Assembly: GCA_963760225.1 (NCBI GenBank)
Contig: CAVXCD010000003.1
Location: 1,550,001-1,614,000 of the forward strand
Direction of reading: 5' to 3'
DNA length: 64,000 nucleotides
Source: 13-2-20CM-66-19 sp963760225
GTDB lineage: Bacteria; Pseudomonadota; Gammaproteobacteria; Steroidobacterales; Steroidobacteraceae
The notes under the pieces are model-generated. The model was not told where the DNA came from. It saw nothing but the letters and a program-made list of their open reading frames with translations, and ran no database searches. Made by a program: the position numbers and the translations under genes. Shown in pieces: positions 1 to 9,077 of the stretch (positions within the stretch are counted from its first letter, which is position 1; each line of letters opens with the position of its first letter).

Positions 1-67
1 GAGGTCACGAGCCCAGGCGCTGCACGAGCGCGGCACCGAGGAGACCACCAGCACGAAGGAGACCACA

Positions 68-439
68 ATGGACAGCACCAGGAACGGACCAACTCGCGGC
101 GCGGACCACGACTCGCGCAGTCTGCGCGAGGCGGCGCGCGATGCAGCGCGCCGTGCCGCCGGCAATCCCGAGGTGGAAAAACTGATCGCCGATGTCGAGG
201 AGCTCATCAACAAGCTGGGAGATTCGCGCGACCCCGCCGTGGCCAGCCTGTGTACGCGCGTGGCGGACGCCGTCGACAACGCCCGCCGCGCGCTCAATGA
301 CAGGGCCGCGCAGGTGCAGCGGCGGGCACGCGCGGCGTTCGCGGCGGGCGACAGCTACGTGCACGAGCAGCCCTGGGAGGCACTCGGGGCGGCCGCGGTG
401 GCCGGACTGGTCGTCGGCCTGCTGTTGTTTCGCCGTTGA
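68..439 (+). CDS. DUF883 (ElaB/YqjD-type) membrane-anchored protein
   Basis: The 123-residue product has a charged, helical N-terminal two thirds. It ends in a single hydrophobic segment (about residues 103-121) closed by two arginines, with the sequence PWEALGAAAVAGLVVGLLLF. This Pro-Trp-x-Ala plus C-terminal membrane anchor layout is typical of DUF883 proteins such as ElaB, YqjD and YgaM, which in Escherichia coli are inner-membrane proteins reported to bind ribosomes in stationary phase. The start is supported by an AAGGAG seven bases upstream of the ATG. The frame stays open upstream to the window edge, but no better start is visible. The role here is inferred from family membership only. 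Confidence 0.85.
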   Translation: MDSTRNGPTRGADHDSRSLREAARDAARRAAGNPEVEKLIADVEELINKLGDSRDPAVASLCTRVADAVDNARRALNDRAAQVQRRARAAFAAGDSYVHEQPWEALGAAAVAGLVVGLLLFRR

Positions 440-541
440 CGCGCGCGGCGCCCGCCGGGAGCTCCGCAACCGAGACGGCCGGCGCTGCCGCGCCCGGCCG
501 CCGGGTTGCCGCGCAACGGGCACGGTATCATCCGAACGGCT

Positions 542-1933
542 ATGAGTTCCTTTGCCCGTCAAATGCTCCTGCCTGTGCTGCTGCTCGGCGCCGTCATCGG
601 GATCTTTGTGGCGGCTGCCGTGGGGCAGAGGCGGCTGGCGGACGCCAGCGCCCGCGTGCAGCTGGCCGCGGTGCGGCAGAGCACGCTGGCGGATGTCGCG
701 CAATTGCTGAGCGAGGCGGAGAGCAGCCAGCGCGGCTATATCCTGCTCGACGACCCGGAGTACCTGCGGCCGTACGACGCGGCGGCCGCCAGGGCGCCGC
801 AGGCGCTCGAGCGCCTCGAGCTGGCCTTTGCGGCAGCCCCGGCTGACGTGCGCAGCGAGATCGCGGAGGTGCACCGCCTCGGCGAGGCGAAATTCGCGGA
901 GATGCGCCAGACACTGCAGCTGTATCGCACCCGCGGGCAGGGTGCCGCGCTCGAGCTGATCCGCAGCGACGTCGGCCGCTTGACCATGGCACAGATCGAG
1001 GCGCGCGTACGGCAGCTGCAGACACGCGAGTCCAACCGGTTTGTCGAGTCGAGCCGCTCGTGGCGACTCAGCCGCTGGGTGACGTTCGCCACCACCAGTA
1101 CGGCGCTCGCCGCGAGCATCGGCCTGATGATCCTGCTGCTGCGCCAGGCGCGGCGCCACGTGCGCTCCCGTGACATCGAAGCGGCCGAGCTCGCCCGGCG
1201 CCAGTCCGATCTCGAGCGGCTGGTGGCCCGCCGCACCGAGGAGCTCTCCGAGCTGTCGACCCATCTGCAGTCGATTGCCGAGCAGGAAAAGTCGCTGCTG
1301 TCGCGCGAGCTGCACGACGAGCTCGGCGGCCTGCTGATCGCCGCGCGCATGGACGTGTCGTGGATCGAGGACCGCGTCAGCAGCGGCGATGCGGCGGTGC
1401 TGGAGCACTTTCGGCGCGTGCACGAGGCGCTGCAGGCCGGTGTGGAGCTCAAGCGGCGGGTGGTGGAGAACCTGCGGCCATCGCTGCTCGACAACCTCGG
1501 ACTGTTTGCGGCGCTGCGCTGGCAGGTCGCCGATACCTGCGGGCGGGCGGGCCTGCGCTGCCTCGAGCATTACCCGCCGGAAGATCTGCCGCTGTCGCCG
1601 GAGGCCGCGATCACCGTGTTCCGCATCGTGCAGGAGGCGCTCAACAACATCCTCAAGCACGCGCGCGCCCACAACGTGGACATCCTCGTGCAGCCGCAGG
1701 CTGAGTGGCTGCTGGTACGCATCCGCGACGACGGCGTCGGGCTGCCGCCCGCTCGGCTGCGGGCCCTCGGGTCACACGGCCTGGCTGCCATGCGTCACCG
1801 CGCGCTCGGACTGGGCGGGCAGTTACAGGTAGGTCCGCGGCCGGGCGGGGGTACGCAGATCGAAGTGCGTCTGCCGCTCGCGCAGATACTCGCGGCAGCG
1901 CTGCCGGAGGGCGCCAGCGCCGCCGTTCAGTGA
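542..1933 (+). CDS. CHASE3 sensor histidine kinase, HisKA_3 (NarX/DesK-like) class
   Basis: The 463-residue inner-membrane sensor kinase has a first membrane helix at about residues 8-28. A periplasmic CHASE3-like domain follows, with the hallmark ESSQRGYILLDDPEYL, then a second helix at about 180-203. The dimerisation/phosphoacceptor helix has the HisKA_3 signature SRELHDELGG with the likely phospho-His at residue 258. An ATPase domain has the N box EALNNILKHA and the G box DDGVGLP. HisKA_3 kinases normally pair with NarL-type regulators, and such a regulator lies 0.5 kb downstream on the other strand. I chose the ATG at 542 because the membrane helix begins right after it; a longer start at 506 is possible. 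The gene overlaps the convergent receiver gene by 7 bp. Confidence 0.88.
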   Translation: MSSFARQMLLPVLLLGAVIGIFVAAAVGQRRLADASARVQLAAVRQSTLADVAQLLSEAESSQRGYILLDDPEYLRPYDAAAARAPQALERLELAFAAAPADVRSEIAEVHRLGEAKFAEMRQTLQLYRTRGQGAALELIRSDVGRLTMAQIEARVRQLQTRESNRFVESSRSWRLSRWVTFATTSTALAASIGLMILLLRQARRHVRSRDIEAAELARRQSDLERLVARRTEELSELSTHLQSIAEQEKSLLSRELHDELGGLLIAARMDVSWIEDRVSSGDAAVLEHFRRVHEALQAGVELKRRVVENLRPSLLDNLGLFAALRWQVADTCGRAGLRCLEHYPPEDLPLSPEAAITVFRIVQEALNNILKHARAHNVDILVQPQAEWLLVRIRDDGVGLPPARLRALGSHGLAAMRHRALGLGGQLQVGPRPGGGTQIEVRLPLAQILAAALPEGASAAVQ

Positions 1934-2334
1934 GCGCCGTTCGGTACGGGGCGTGCCCTGGCGAAGCCGCTGAGCAGCGACGGCAGCCGGAAGTAATCGC
2001 GCGACTTGTCGAGGAACGCCTCGACGCCGAGCAGCTCCGCCTCGCGGCGGTACTCGGCCAGCCCGAAGTTGGTGAGGATGATGACCTTGGGACGCGGCAC
2101 ACGGCCGCGGGACAGGGCCCGCAGCACGTTGAAGCCCGAGCCCTCGCGCAGGTGCAGGTCGAGTATCAGCACGTCAGGCGGCGCGAGCGCGATGCTCTCC
2201 AGCGCCTGCGATTCGCTGTCGACCGTGCCGATCAGGTCGATGTCGGGGAGGTGGGTGATCAACTCCCCGAGGCGGGCAGCAAGCAGTGACGAATCCTCCA
2301 CCAGCAGCACGCGCAAGGATGGATTATTCGCCAT
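1927..2334 (-). CDS. Stand-alone response-regulator receiver domain
   Basis: The 135-residue protein is a single CheY-like receiver with no output domain. The acidic pair is Glu13/Asp14, the likely phosphoacceptor is Asp59 (VLILDLHL), the conserved Thr is Thr88 (IILTNFG) and the Lys is Lys110 (FLDKSRD). It follows the NarL-type regulator on the minus strand after 125 bp and ends tail to tail with the kinase gene. One kinase beside two regulators suggests either a branched pathway or a phosphate sink, with this protein competing for phosphate or acting through protein contacts. That interpretation is inference. Confidence 0.85.
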   Translation of the reverse strand: MANNPSLRVLLVEDSSLLAARLGELITHLPDIDLIGTVDSESQALESIALAPPDVLILDLHLREGSGFNVLRALSRGRVPRPKVIILTNFGLAEYRREAELLGVEAFLDKSRDYFRLPSLLSGFARARPVPNGAH

Positions 2335-2459
2335 AAGGATTGACTGGTTACCGCCATGCTGCCACCGTCGTCCTCGAGTCTAGTGCCCTGACGCACCGGG
2401 AAATGCCGGCACTCGCCGGCACCCAGTGTCAGCGCACGCTGACCGCGCAAGCGCTGCAG

Positions 2460-3092
2460 CTACTGCACCAGCCCATTGCGCAGCGCGTAGGTCGTCAGGT
2501 CGGCGTTGGTATCGAGCTTCATCTTTTCCAGCACCCGGGCACGATAGGTGCTCACGGTCTTCACGCTGATGCAAAGCTCCTGGGCGATCTCCGAGACACT
2601 GCGGCCCACCGCGAGCTTGCACAGGATCTGGAACTCCCGCTGTGAAAGACCCGCGTGCAGCGGCCGATCGGCCGGCTCGTCGAGCGCGCTGACCAGCAGC
2701 TCGGTCAAGGCAGCGCTCACGAAGCGCCGCCCGGCGAGCACCGTGTGTACCGCGCGCATGAATTCCTCAGGCGCCTGGTCCTTGGCGAGATAGCCCGCGG
2801 CGCCGGCGCGCAGCGCATAGATCGCGTACTGCTTCTCCGCATAGGCGCTGATTACCAGCACGCGCGTGCCAGGATGCCCCGAGCGGATGTGACGCAGGAT
2901 GTCGATGCCGCTGCGGTCGGGCATATTGATGTCCAGCACCACGAGGTCCCAGTTGCCGTCGCGCAGCTGCTGCAGCGTTTCCGCCCCGCTGGCGGCCTCG
3001 GCGATGGCCTCTATCGAGCGGTCCTGCTCGAGCCAGCGCCGCAGGCCAGCCCGGATCATGGCGTGATCATCCGCAATCAGTACCCTGGCCAT
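2460..3092 (-). CDS. NarL/FixJ-type response regulator
   Basis: The 210-residue regulator has a receiver domain, about residues 1-120, with acidic residues at the start (IADDH) and phosphoacceptor Asp54 (VVLDINMPDRSG). A C-terminal LuxR-type helix-turn-helix follows (GLSQREFQILCKLAVGRSVS, then the VKTVSTYRARVLEKM recognition helix). I chose the ATG at 3092 rather than the TTG at 3104, because a TTGGAGA ribosome-binding site lies directly before 3092 and the TTG is part of it. It probably receives phosphate from the nearby HisKA_3 kinase. Target genes cannot be read from the sequence. Confidence 0.88.
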   Translation of the reverse strand: MARVLIADDHAMIRAGLRRWLEQDRSIEAIAEAASGAETLQQLRDGNWDLVVLDINMPDRSGIDILRHIRSGHPGTRVLVISAYAEKQYAIYALRAGAAGYLAKDQAPEEFMRAVHTVLAGRRFVSAALTELLVSALDEPADRPLHAGLSQREFQILCKLAVGRSVSEIAQELCISVKTVSTYRARVLEKMKLDTNADLTTYALRNGLVQ

Positions 3093-3209
3093 TGTTTTCT
3101 CCAAGCGGACTTTGAGGGTCGTCCGCGTCCACCTTCCCGTAGGCGGACCTTACCCGGATTGCCACGGCGGCAGAGTACGCCATCCGGCTGACTCGGTGTA
3201 AGTCTCCTC

Positions 3210-4163
3210 CTACAAGTGTCGGCGGAATCCTGCACCCCGCGGGAGCAGGGGCACGTTCCGCACCAGCATCACGCCGGCGAGGATGATGCTGGCGCCCAGC
3301 ACCTGTCGGGTATCGAGCCGCTCCCCGAGCAGCAGCCAGCCGACGATCACCGCCACGAGGGGGTTCACGTAGGCATAGGTACCCAGCCGCGAGGGGGTCT
3401 CGTGCAGCAGCAGGTAGCTGTAGGCGACGAAGCCGAACGTCGAGCTGAAGAGGGCGAGGAACACCAGCGCCGCGAGCCCGCGGGGCGACCAGGTCCACTG
3501 CTGCGCATCGCCGCCGGCCAACCCGATCCCGGCGAGCAGCGCACCGCCGAGCAGCAGATAGCAGGCCGTGAACACCAGGGGATCGCACTCGCTCTGCGAC
3601 TCGCGCATGACGGTGGTGGCGAGCGCCCAGCACAGTGTCGCGGCCAGCACCATCAGTTGTCCTCCCAGGTGGGCGCTGGCGGCGAAGCCGCGGGCCGACA
3701 GCAGCACCGCGACCCCGATCAGGCCGAGCGCGAGCCCGCTCCAGGTGCGGCCGCTCACCGGCGTCGCGCGCCGACCGTACGTCCCGAGCCAGGCGATCCA
3801 TAACGCCGTGCTGGCATTGATGAGCGCCGCCTGATTCGAGGCGATGTGGCGCAGAGCCAGCACGCTCAGCCCGTTACTGAGCGCAACGCCCAGCACCGCC
3901 GCGGCGGCGACCGACAGCCAGTCGCGGCGGCGGCGCGGCAGCGCCAGCCCGCGGCTGCGGGCCAGCAGCGTGAGCAGCGAGCCACCCAGCATGAAGCGCG
4001 TGCCTGCGGCCAACAGCGGTGGCAGCTCGAGCACCATGATGCGGTTCACCGCGTAGGTGATGCCCCAGACGAGGTAGATGACGCCAAACGCGAGGCGGGT
4101 GGTGGCGCGACTGCGGGTCAGCAGCAGCGAGGGGCGTGGCGCAGCCGCGGTGCCGCGGCTCAC
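3210..4163 (-). CDS. EamA/DMT-family membrane transporter
   Basis: The 317-residue protein has about ten hydrophobic helices in two EamA repeats (first repeat VIYLVWGITYAVNRIMVLEL; second repeat near TLCWALATTVMRESQ and LGTYAYVNPLVAVIVGWLLL). This is the drug/metabolite transporter fold and normal length. The start is a GTG overlapping the TGA of the upstream decarboxylase gene (GTGA at 4160-4163), so the two are translationally coupled. The longer open frame upstream is a shadow of the decarboxylase. Coupling to an arginine transaminase-type gene suggests transport of an amino acid or a guanidino compound, but this is inference and EamA substrates cannot be read from sequence. Confidence 0.82.
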   Translation of the reverse strand: MSRGTAAAPRPSLLLTRSRATTRLAFGVIYLVWGITYAVNRIMVLELPPLLAAGTRFMLGGSLLTLLARSRGLALPRRRRDWLSVAAAAVLGVALSNGLSVLALRHIASNQAALINASTALWIAWLGTYGRRATPVSGRTWSGLALGLIGVAVLLSARGFAASAHLGGQLMVLAATLCWALATTVMRESQSECDPLVFTACYLLLGGALLAGIGLAGGDAQQWTWSPRGLAALVFLALFSSTFGFVAYSYLLLHETPSRLGTYAYVNPLVAVIVGWLLLGERLDTRQVLGASIILAGVMLVRNVPLLPRGAGFRRHL

Positions 4164-5767
4164 AGCGCGCCGAAGTCCGCCGCGCTCACTTCTACCAACG
4201 TCGGTCCGGGGCGGGCGAGTGCGGCGGCGAGGGCCGCGGCGAGCGCCGCGCCGCTGCGCACGCGCACCGCGGTTGCGCCGCAGGCGTGCGCCAGCGCCAC
4301 GAAATCCGGATTGCGGCCCACCACGCCGATCGGCGCAATGCCCGCGGCACGCATGTCGTCGCGGATCTGCCCGAGGGCGCCGTTGTTCCACACCACGACC
4401 GGCAGGGACAGGTCCAGCTCGACTGCGGTCAGCAGCTCCTGCAGCGTGAACTGCACGCCGAAGTCCCCGGCGAGCGCGACGATGGCCCGCTGCGGCTGCG
4501 CGATGCGCGCGCCGATCGCCGCCGGCAGCGCGTAGCCGAGGGTGCCGTAGCCGCAGGGGTGGAACCACAGACCGGGGCGCTCGGCGATGAACGCCCAGTT
4601 GCCGAGGTACGCGATCTGCGTCATGTCGCTGAACACCACCGCATCGGCGGGCAGCGCCGCGCGCAACGCGCGCAGCGCGCTCAACGCGGCGCGCGCGTTG
4701 GCGTCGAGCTGCGCCTCGATGCGTGCGCGGTGCGCGGCGCCGTCGTCTGCGAGGCTGCGCCAGCCGCGGCGTGCCGGCAGCGCCGGCGCCAGCAGCGCGA
4801 GGCTCGCCGCCGCATCACCGTGCACGCGCACGGCGGCGTCGTAGTGGTCCGCGAGCTTGCCCTCATCGACATCGATGCGCACCAGGCGGCCGCGCATCTG
4901 CAGGCGTGTGGTGGTGTAGATGTCCGTCTCGGACAACTCGGTACCGGCCGCGATCACCACGTCGGCGGCCGCGACGAGCTCCTGCGTCGGCGCGTAGGGC
5001 AGGCTGGCGCCGAGACTGGCCGCATGAGTCTCGGCAACTACGCCCTTGCCCGCCACCGTGGTGACGAGGTACGCGTCGAGCGCCTCGACCAGGCGCCGCA
5101 GCTCCGCGCCCGCCGCGCGTGCGCCGCCGCCGGCGATGACCAGCGGCCGCTGTGCGGTGGCGAGCAGCGCCTGCGCGGCCTCGATCGCCGCGCGCGGCGC
5201 GGCGGGGAACGGGCTTGCGGCCGGGAAAACTTCCGGCCGCAGCTCGGTCGGCGCGGCCAGCAGGTCGAGCGGGATGTCGAGGTAGGCAGGTCGCGGGCGC
5301 GCGGCGCGCAGCGCGGCGAACGCGCTGCGCAGGTGCTCGCGGCACTCCTCGTCCGAGCGCGCACTGCCGGCGAAGCCGGTGACGCTCGCGGCCAGCGCGC
5401 GCTGGTCGGCGAGCTCGTGCAGCACCCCCCAGCCACGCCCGAGCGAGGCGCGCAGCGGCGCGCTGGCCACGAGCAGCAGCGGCACCGAGTCGGAGAACGC
5501 CTGGGCCAGCGCGGTGAGGGCGTTGGTAAGGCCGGGACCGGAGATGACGAAGGCGGCGGCCGGATGGCGTGCGGCGCGTGCGTAACCATCGGCAGCGAAG
5601 CCGGCATTCTGTTCGTGGCGCACCAGCACGTGCCGCAGCCGCGCCAGCTCGAGACCGCGATACAACTCGAGGTTGTGCACCCCGGGGATGCCGAACACGG
5701 TGTCGATGCCATTGGCGGCGAGCGTCTCGACGACATAGCGGCCGACGGTCCAGGCAGTGTCGCTCAT
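4160..5767 (-). CDS. aruI: ThDP-dependent 2-ketoarginine (5-guanidino-2-oxopentanoate) decarboxylase-like enzyme
   Basis: The 535-residue protein is an acetolactate synthase-fold thiamine diphosphate enzyme. The N-terminal pyrimidine-binding domain carries VFGIPGVHNLELYRGLE and the activating Glu52 in RHEQNAGFAADGYAR. The C-terminal diphosphate-binding motif is ALAGDFGVQFT...WNNG. The GIPGVHxxELYRG start and the HELADQRAL block resemble the AruI family, which decarboxylates 2-ketoarginine to 4-guanidinobutyraldehyde. The divergent neighbour is a close AruH-type transaminase that would make that substrate. The start codon at 5767 lies only 39 bp from that of the transaminase, and no good ribosome-binding site is seen. 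A generic acetolactate synthase role is less likely, because there is no regulatory subunit. Confidence 0.75.
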   Translation of the reverse strand: MSDTAWTVGRYVVETLAANGIDTVFGIPGVHNLELYRGLELARLRHVLVRHEQNAGFAADGYARAARHPAAAFVISGPGLTNALTALAQAFSDSVPLLLVASAPLRASLGRGWGVLHELADQRALAASVTGFAGSARSDEECREHLRSAFAALRAARPRPAYLDIPLDLLAAPTELRPEVFPAASPFPAAPRAAIEAAQALLATAQRPLVIAGGGARAAGAELRRLVEALDAYLVTTVAGKGVVAETHAASLGASLPYAPTQELVAAADVVIAAGTELSETDIYTTTRLQMRGRLVRIDVDEGKLADHYDAAVRVHGDAAASLALLAPALPARRGWRSLADDGAAHRARIEAQLDANARAALSALRALRAALPADAVVFSDMTQIAYLGNWAFIAERPGLWFHPCGYGTLGYALPAAIGARIAQPQRAIVALAGDFGVQFTLQELLTAVELDLSLPVVVWNNGALGQIRDDMRAAGIAPIGVVGRNPDFVALAHACGATAVRVRSGAALAAALAAALARPGPTLVEVSAADFGAL

Positions 5768-5806
5768 GCGCTTGAAATGTTAGCACCGCCCACGCACAGT
5801 GAGTGC

Positions 5807-6994
5807 GTGAAGTTCTCGCACCTCGTGGATCGCATCAGTGGTGACGGCGCGGACGCCTGGCTCACGCACTACCAGGCGGTCGCGGCGTGCGAGCGCGGCG
5901 AAGACGTCATCATCCTCAGCGTCGGCGATCCGGATCTGCACACTCCGCCGGCGGTACTCGAGCGCGCCATCGCGCAGCTGCGCGCCGGCGACACGCACTA
6001 CGTGGCGGCGGCCGGGCGCGCGGCGCTGCGCGAGTCGATCGCGCGCGTGCATGCGGCGCGCAGCGGCCAGGCGGTGAGCGCGGAGCAGGTGGTGTATTTC
6101 GCCGGGGCGCAGAACGCGCTGTTCGTCGCCTCGCTGTGCCTCGCCGGTCCGGGCGACGAAGTGCTCACCTTCGAGCCGTTTTATCCGACCTATCCGGCGA
6201 CCATCGAGGTGTCCGGCGCGCGCCTGGTGCGCGTGCCGGCCGGCGCCGGCTGGCGCCCCGACCTCGCGGCGCTCGCCTCGCGGGTGACGCCGCGCAGCCG
6301 CGCGCTGCTGTGGGCGAGTCCCGGCAATCCGAGCGGGGTGGTGCTGAACGAGGCGGAGCTCGAAGGCATCGCCGCACTCGCGCGCCGCCACGACCTGTGG
6401 CTCATTGTTGACGAGGTGTACGCCGGGCTCGCCCCCGGCGGGCGCGTGCCGAGCCTCGCCGCGCGGCTGCCCGAGCGCGTCGTCACCCTCGGCAGCCTGT
6501 CGAAGTCGCACGCCATGACCGGCTGGCGGGCCGGCTGGCTGGTCGGCCCGCGCGAGCTGGCGGTGCACGCCGAGCACCTCGCGATGTGCATGCTGTTCGG
6601 GCTGCCCGGGTTCATCCAGGAGGCGGCCATCACCGCGCTGGAGATTGCGCCCGAGAGCGAGGCGCGCATGCGCGCCTATTGCGCCGCGCGCGCCGCGCGC
6701 TTCGCCGCGGGCATCCGCGACATCGGCGCGCTGCGCGGGGCGGTCCCCGAAGCCGGAATGTTCATGCTGATCGACGTGAGCGCCAGCGGCCTGTGTGGTG
6801 CCGAGTTCATGCGCGCACTGTACGCATCGCAGCGCGTCTCGGTCATGGACGGTGCCGCGTTCGGCCAGGCATCCGCCGGCTGCGTGCGCGTGTGCTTCGC
6901 AACCGAGGAGGGCACGCTCGACGCGGCCTGCGAGCGCCTGCGGCGCTTCTGCGAGCAGGATCTGCCGGCGCTCACGCGCCGGCACATATCCTAA
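5807..6994 (+). CDS. aruH: Arginine:pyruvate transaminase-like class I/II aminotransferase
   Basis: The 395-residue fold-type I PLP aminotransferase resembles Pseudomonas AruH along its length, from memory. Shared blocks include FSHLVDRISGDGADAW at the N-terminus, ILSVGDPD, FAGAQNALF, and SLSKSHAMTGWRAGW with the Schiff-base Lys233. LAMCMLFGLPGFIQEAA follows. AruH starts the arginine transaminase pathway by passing the alpha-amino group of arginine to pyruvate, giving 2-ketoarginine and alanine. The gene is divergent from the matching decarboxylase. I chose the GTG at 5807 since homologous sequence begins there; the frame is open far upstream but that part is antisense to the decarboxylase. 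The 3' end overlaps the convergent protease gene by 4 bp. Confidence 0.8.
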   Translation: MKFSHLVDRISGDGADAWLTHYQAVAACERGEDVIILSVGDPDLHTPPAVLERAIAQLRAGDTHYVAAAGRAALRESIARVHAARSGQAVSAEQVVYFAGAQNALFVASLCLAGPGDEVLTFEPFYPTYPATIEVSGARLVRVPAGAGWRPDLAALASRVTPRSRALLWASPGNPSGVVLNEAELEGIAALARRHDLWLIVDEVYAGLAPGGRVPSLAARLPERVVTLGSLSKSHAMTGWRAGWLVGPRELAVHAEHLAMCMLFGLPGFIQEAAITALEIAPESEARMRAYCAARAARFAAGIRDIGALRGAVPEAGMFMLIDVSASGLCGAEFMRALYASQRVSVMDGAAFGQASAGCVRVCFATEEGTLDAACERLRRFCEQDLPALTRRHIS

Positions 6995-8910
6995 TCCTTG
7001 AGTGCTTCCAGCAGGTTCGCGACATCCGGTACGCCGACCCCGCTGGCCAGGTCGTAGCCGGGTGCGGCGAACCAATACCAGTTGTCCCCGGTCCTGATGT
7101 CGCGCAACGGTGCGCGCGGGCCGAAGTACGGGTCACCGTTACGCAGCAGCTGGTAGAGCGGAACGTTGAGCAGCCCGATGCGGTGATGCGTGCCCTGGGC
7201 AATGAGCGCGGTCACGCCGTTCATCTGCGGCGCGGCGAAGCTGGTGCCGCCGATGAATGTCAGCACGCTGAAGCCCTGCGTGTTGGATGTATACCAGATG
7301 GTGTAGCCGGTATCGGGGTCGGAGTTCACCGAAATGTCCGGCACGTTGCGCCCGCGGAATCCGGCCGGCAGCCTGGCAATCAGCTGCGGCGGACTTTGCG
7401 AGGTGTCGTACAGCGCCTGGTGCGGCTGCGTGTCGGCCATGCCCGGCACGCCCTGTTGGTAGAAGGGCCGCGGGAAGTAGATGCTGACGCCGCCACCGGT
7501 GCCGACCGGGTAGATGCCACACGCCGCGCCGTACGGGTCGAGCCCGAGAGCCTGGCACAGCGGGATCAGGTAGTCCCAGGTCCAGGCCTGCTCGGTGCGC
7601 AGCGTGACGCTGAAGCCGGGCGGATCGATGAAGGTCTGCGTTCCGGCGAGCGTCGTGCCGCCGGCGGTGGTGATGAACGGCTGCGCGGCCGGATCATCGA
7701 TCGAGAGCACCTCGGTGTAATTGGCCGGCAGCTCGTTCTGCTCGTCGTACGCACCGTTGTCGCCGGCGGCGCAGAAGATGCTCTGTCCCTGTAGCGCCGC
7801 CTGCAGCAGCAGGTCGTTCAGCGCGCGCAGCGTGCTGGTCATTGTTCCCGTCACGGGGTTCTCGACCGGGCCGTTGCCGAACGGATTCAGCGAGTCGAAC
7901 AGTTCCCACTCGCCCCAGCTGGTCGACAGCGTGTCGGCCGCGTTGCTGTCGATGGCGGTGGCGAACAGATCGATGAAGCCCTGCGAGGTGTTGGGCGCCT
8001 CGTACACTATGACCTTCGCGGCCGGGGCGATGCCGCCGGACTGCTCGACATCGAGCGTCGTCTCAGCCGATCCGGAATCATCGCTCGGCGGCCCGGAGCC
8101 GCCGTCGATCTGTACTTCCGTAATGCGGTCAGGCGCCACGTTCAGGCCGAGGGAAGCCCAGTAGCGGAAGGCATCGCTCGGGGTGAAGGCCGCAAGAGTC
8201 ATGATGCCGACCGTGCGCCCGCGCCCGTCGATGCCGTGCTGGTAGAGCGGATCGACATGGTAGTACTGGGCGAAGTCCGCCACCGTCCACAGTCCGGGAG
8301 GGTCGGGCGTGTCGGGCGGGCCACCCAGGTGCTGCGGCGCGTGCGCCGCCGCGTGCACGTGCGGGAAGAAGCGCGGCCGCGTGTCCAGGCCGAAGACACC
8401 CTGCACGGAGCCGGAGATCGTCGCCGGCAGCTGCGGCTGCGTGAGGGGTGCGTGATATCCGTAGGAGGACTCGCTCGCCGTGGCCGGCACCAGATAGCTG
8501 TGCAGCTGCACGCCGAAGGCGCGCTCCACGGCCGCGGCGCTGCCGCGCAAGCTCAGCTGCGCGCTCGCCGCACGCGTTACCGTAAGTCCCGCCGCCTCAA
8601 AGTGCTGCGTGACGCTCGCGATCGTGTCGGCACTCGGACCGAAGCGCTCGCGGAACTGCTGTGGGGTGAGGAACTGGTGATACTGCGGCGAGCCTTGCGT
8701 GTACATCGCCTCGAGCAGGGGCTCGAGCTGCTCGGCATTGCCGAGCTTGAGCGACACGGTGACGGAGAGCGCGGCGCTCTGTGGGAGCGCAGCCATGTCC
8801 CCGAGATCGATGGCCGCGGGCGCCGGGCCCGGATGCGGATAAGGGGCGGCATTCGCCGCGGCCGCCGCCATGGCGAGCGCCGCGGAAAGCAGGCACTTGC
8901 TGAGGGTCAT
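6991..8910 (-). CDS. Secreted S53 (sedolisin/kumamolisin) serine-carboxyl peptidase
   Basis: The 639-residue preproenzyme has a signal peptide (about residues 1-22, ending ANA-AP). An S53 activation propeptide follows, with LGNAEQLEPLLEAMYTQGSP and HQFLTPQQFRERFG. The catalytic domain has Glu283 and Asp287 (ETTLDVEQ), the oxyanion Asp384 (AAGDNGAYDE) and nucleophile Ser557 (GGTSFAAPQMNG). The C-terminal calcium loop is RDIRTGDN...GYDLASGVGVP. All catalytic residues are intact, so it should be an active acidic-type protease exported to the periplasm or outside. The ATG at 8910 has an AGGGGA site upstream; the 42-codon longer frame lacks support. Confidence 0.92.
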   Translation of the reverse strand: MTLSKCLLSAALAMAAAAANAAPYPHPGPAPAAIDLGDMAALPQSAALSVTVSLKLGNAEQLEPLLEAMYTQGSPQYHQFLTPQQFRERFGPSADTIASVTQHFEAAGLTVTRAASAQLSLRGSAAAVERAFGVQLHSYLVPATASESSYGYHAPLTQPQLPATISGSVQGVFGLDTRPRFFPHVHAAAHAPQHLGGPPDTPDPPGLWTVADFAQYYHVDPLYQHGIDGRGRTVGIMTLAAFTPSDAFRYWASLGLNVAPDRITEVQIDGGSGPPSDDSGSAETTLDVEQSGGIAPAAKVIVYEAPNTSQGFIDLFATAIDSNAADTLSTSWGEWELFDSLNPFGNGPVENPVTGTMTSTLRALNDLLLQAALQGQSIFCAAGDNGAYDEQNELPANYTEVLSIDDPAAQPFITTAGGTTLAGTQTFIDPPGFSVTLRTEQAWTWDYLIPLCQALGLDPYGAACGIYPVGTGGGVSIYFPRPFYQQGVPGMADTQPHQALYDTSQSPPQLIARLPAGFRGRNVPDISVNSDPDTGYTIWYTSNTQGFSVLTFIGGTSFAAPQMNGVTALIAQGTHHRIGLLNVPLYQLLRNGDPYFGPRAPLRDIRTGDNWYWFAAPGYDLASGVGVPDVANLLEALKD

Positions 8911-9077
8911 CGGAAATCCCCTGGGTCGTGATTGCCCGTTGTTCTGTTGCTTGCAGGCGCGGGTAACGATGCGCGCGCGCTTGCGGCAATGCAAGGCCGC
9001 GGCGCCGGCGCAGCGCGCCGGCAAGCCGTGGCGCATCCGGCGGACGGCGCAGCGCGTTCCCAGGCGTTGCGCGGCGC

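Noticed and set aside
5..1672. Long open frame on the minus strand opposite the kinase gene
   Set aside because: It is antisense to a gene with clear domain motifs, has low-complexity Arg/Ala/Gly-rich composition and no family signature; such frames are expected at this GC content.
4136..5806. Upstream extension of the AruH-like frame by more than 550 codons
   Set aside because: The extension is antisense to the decarboxylase, and family similarity begins exactly at the GTG at 5807.
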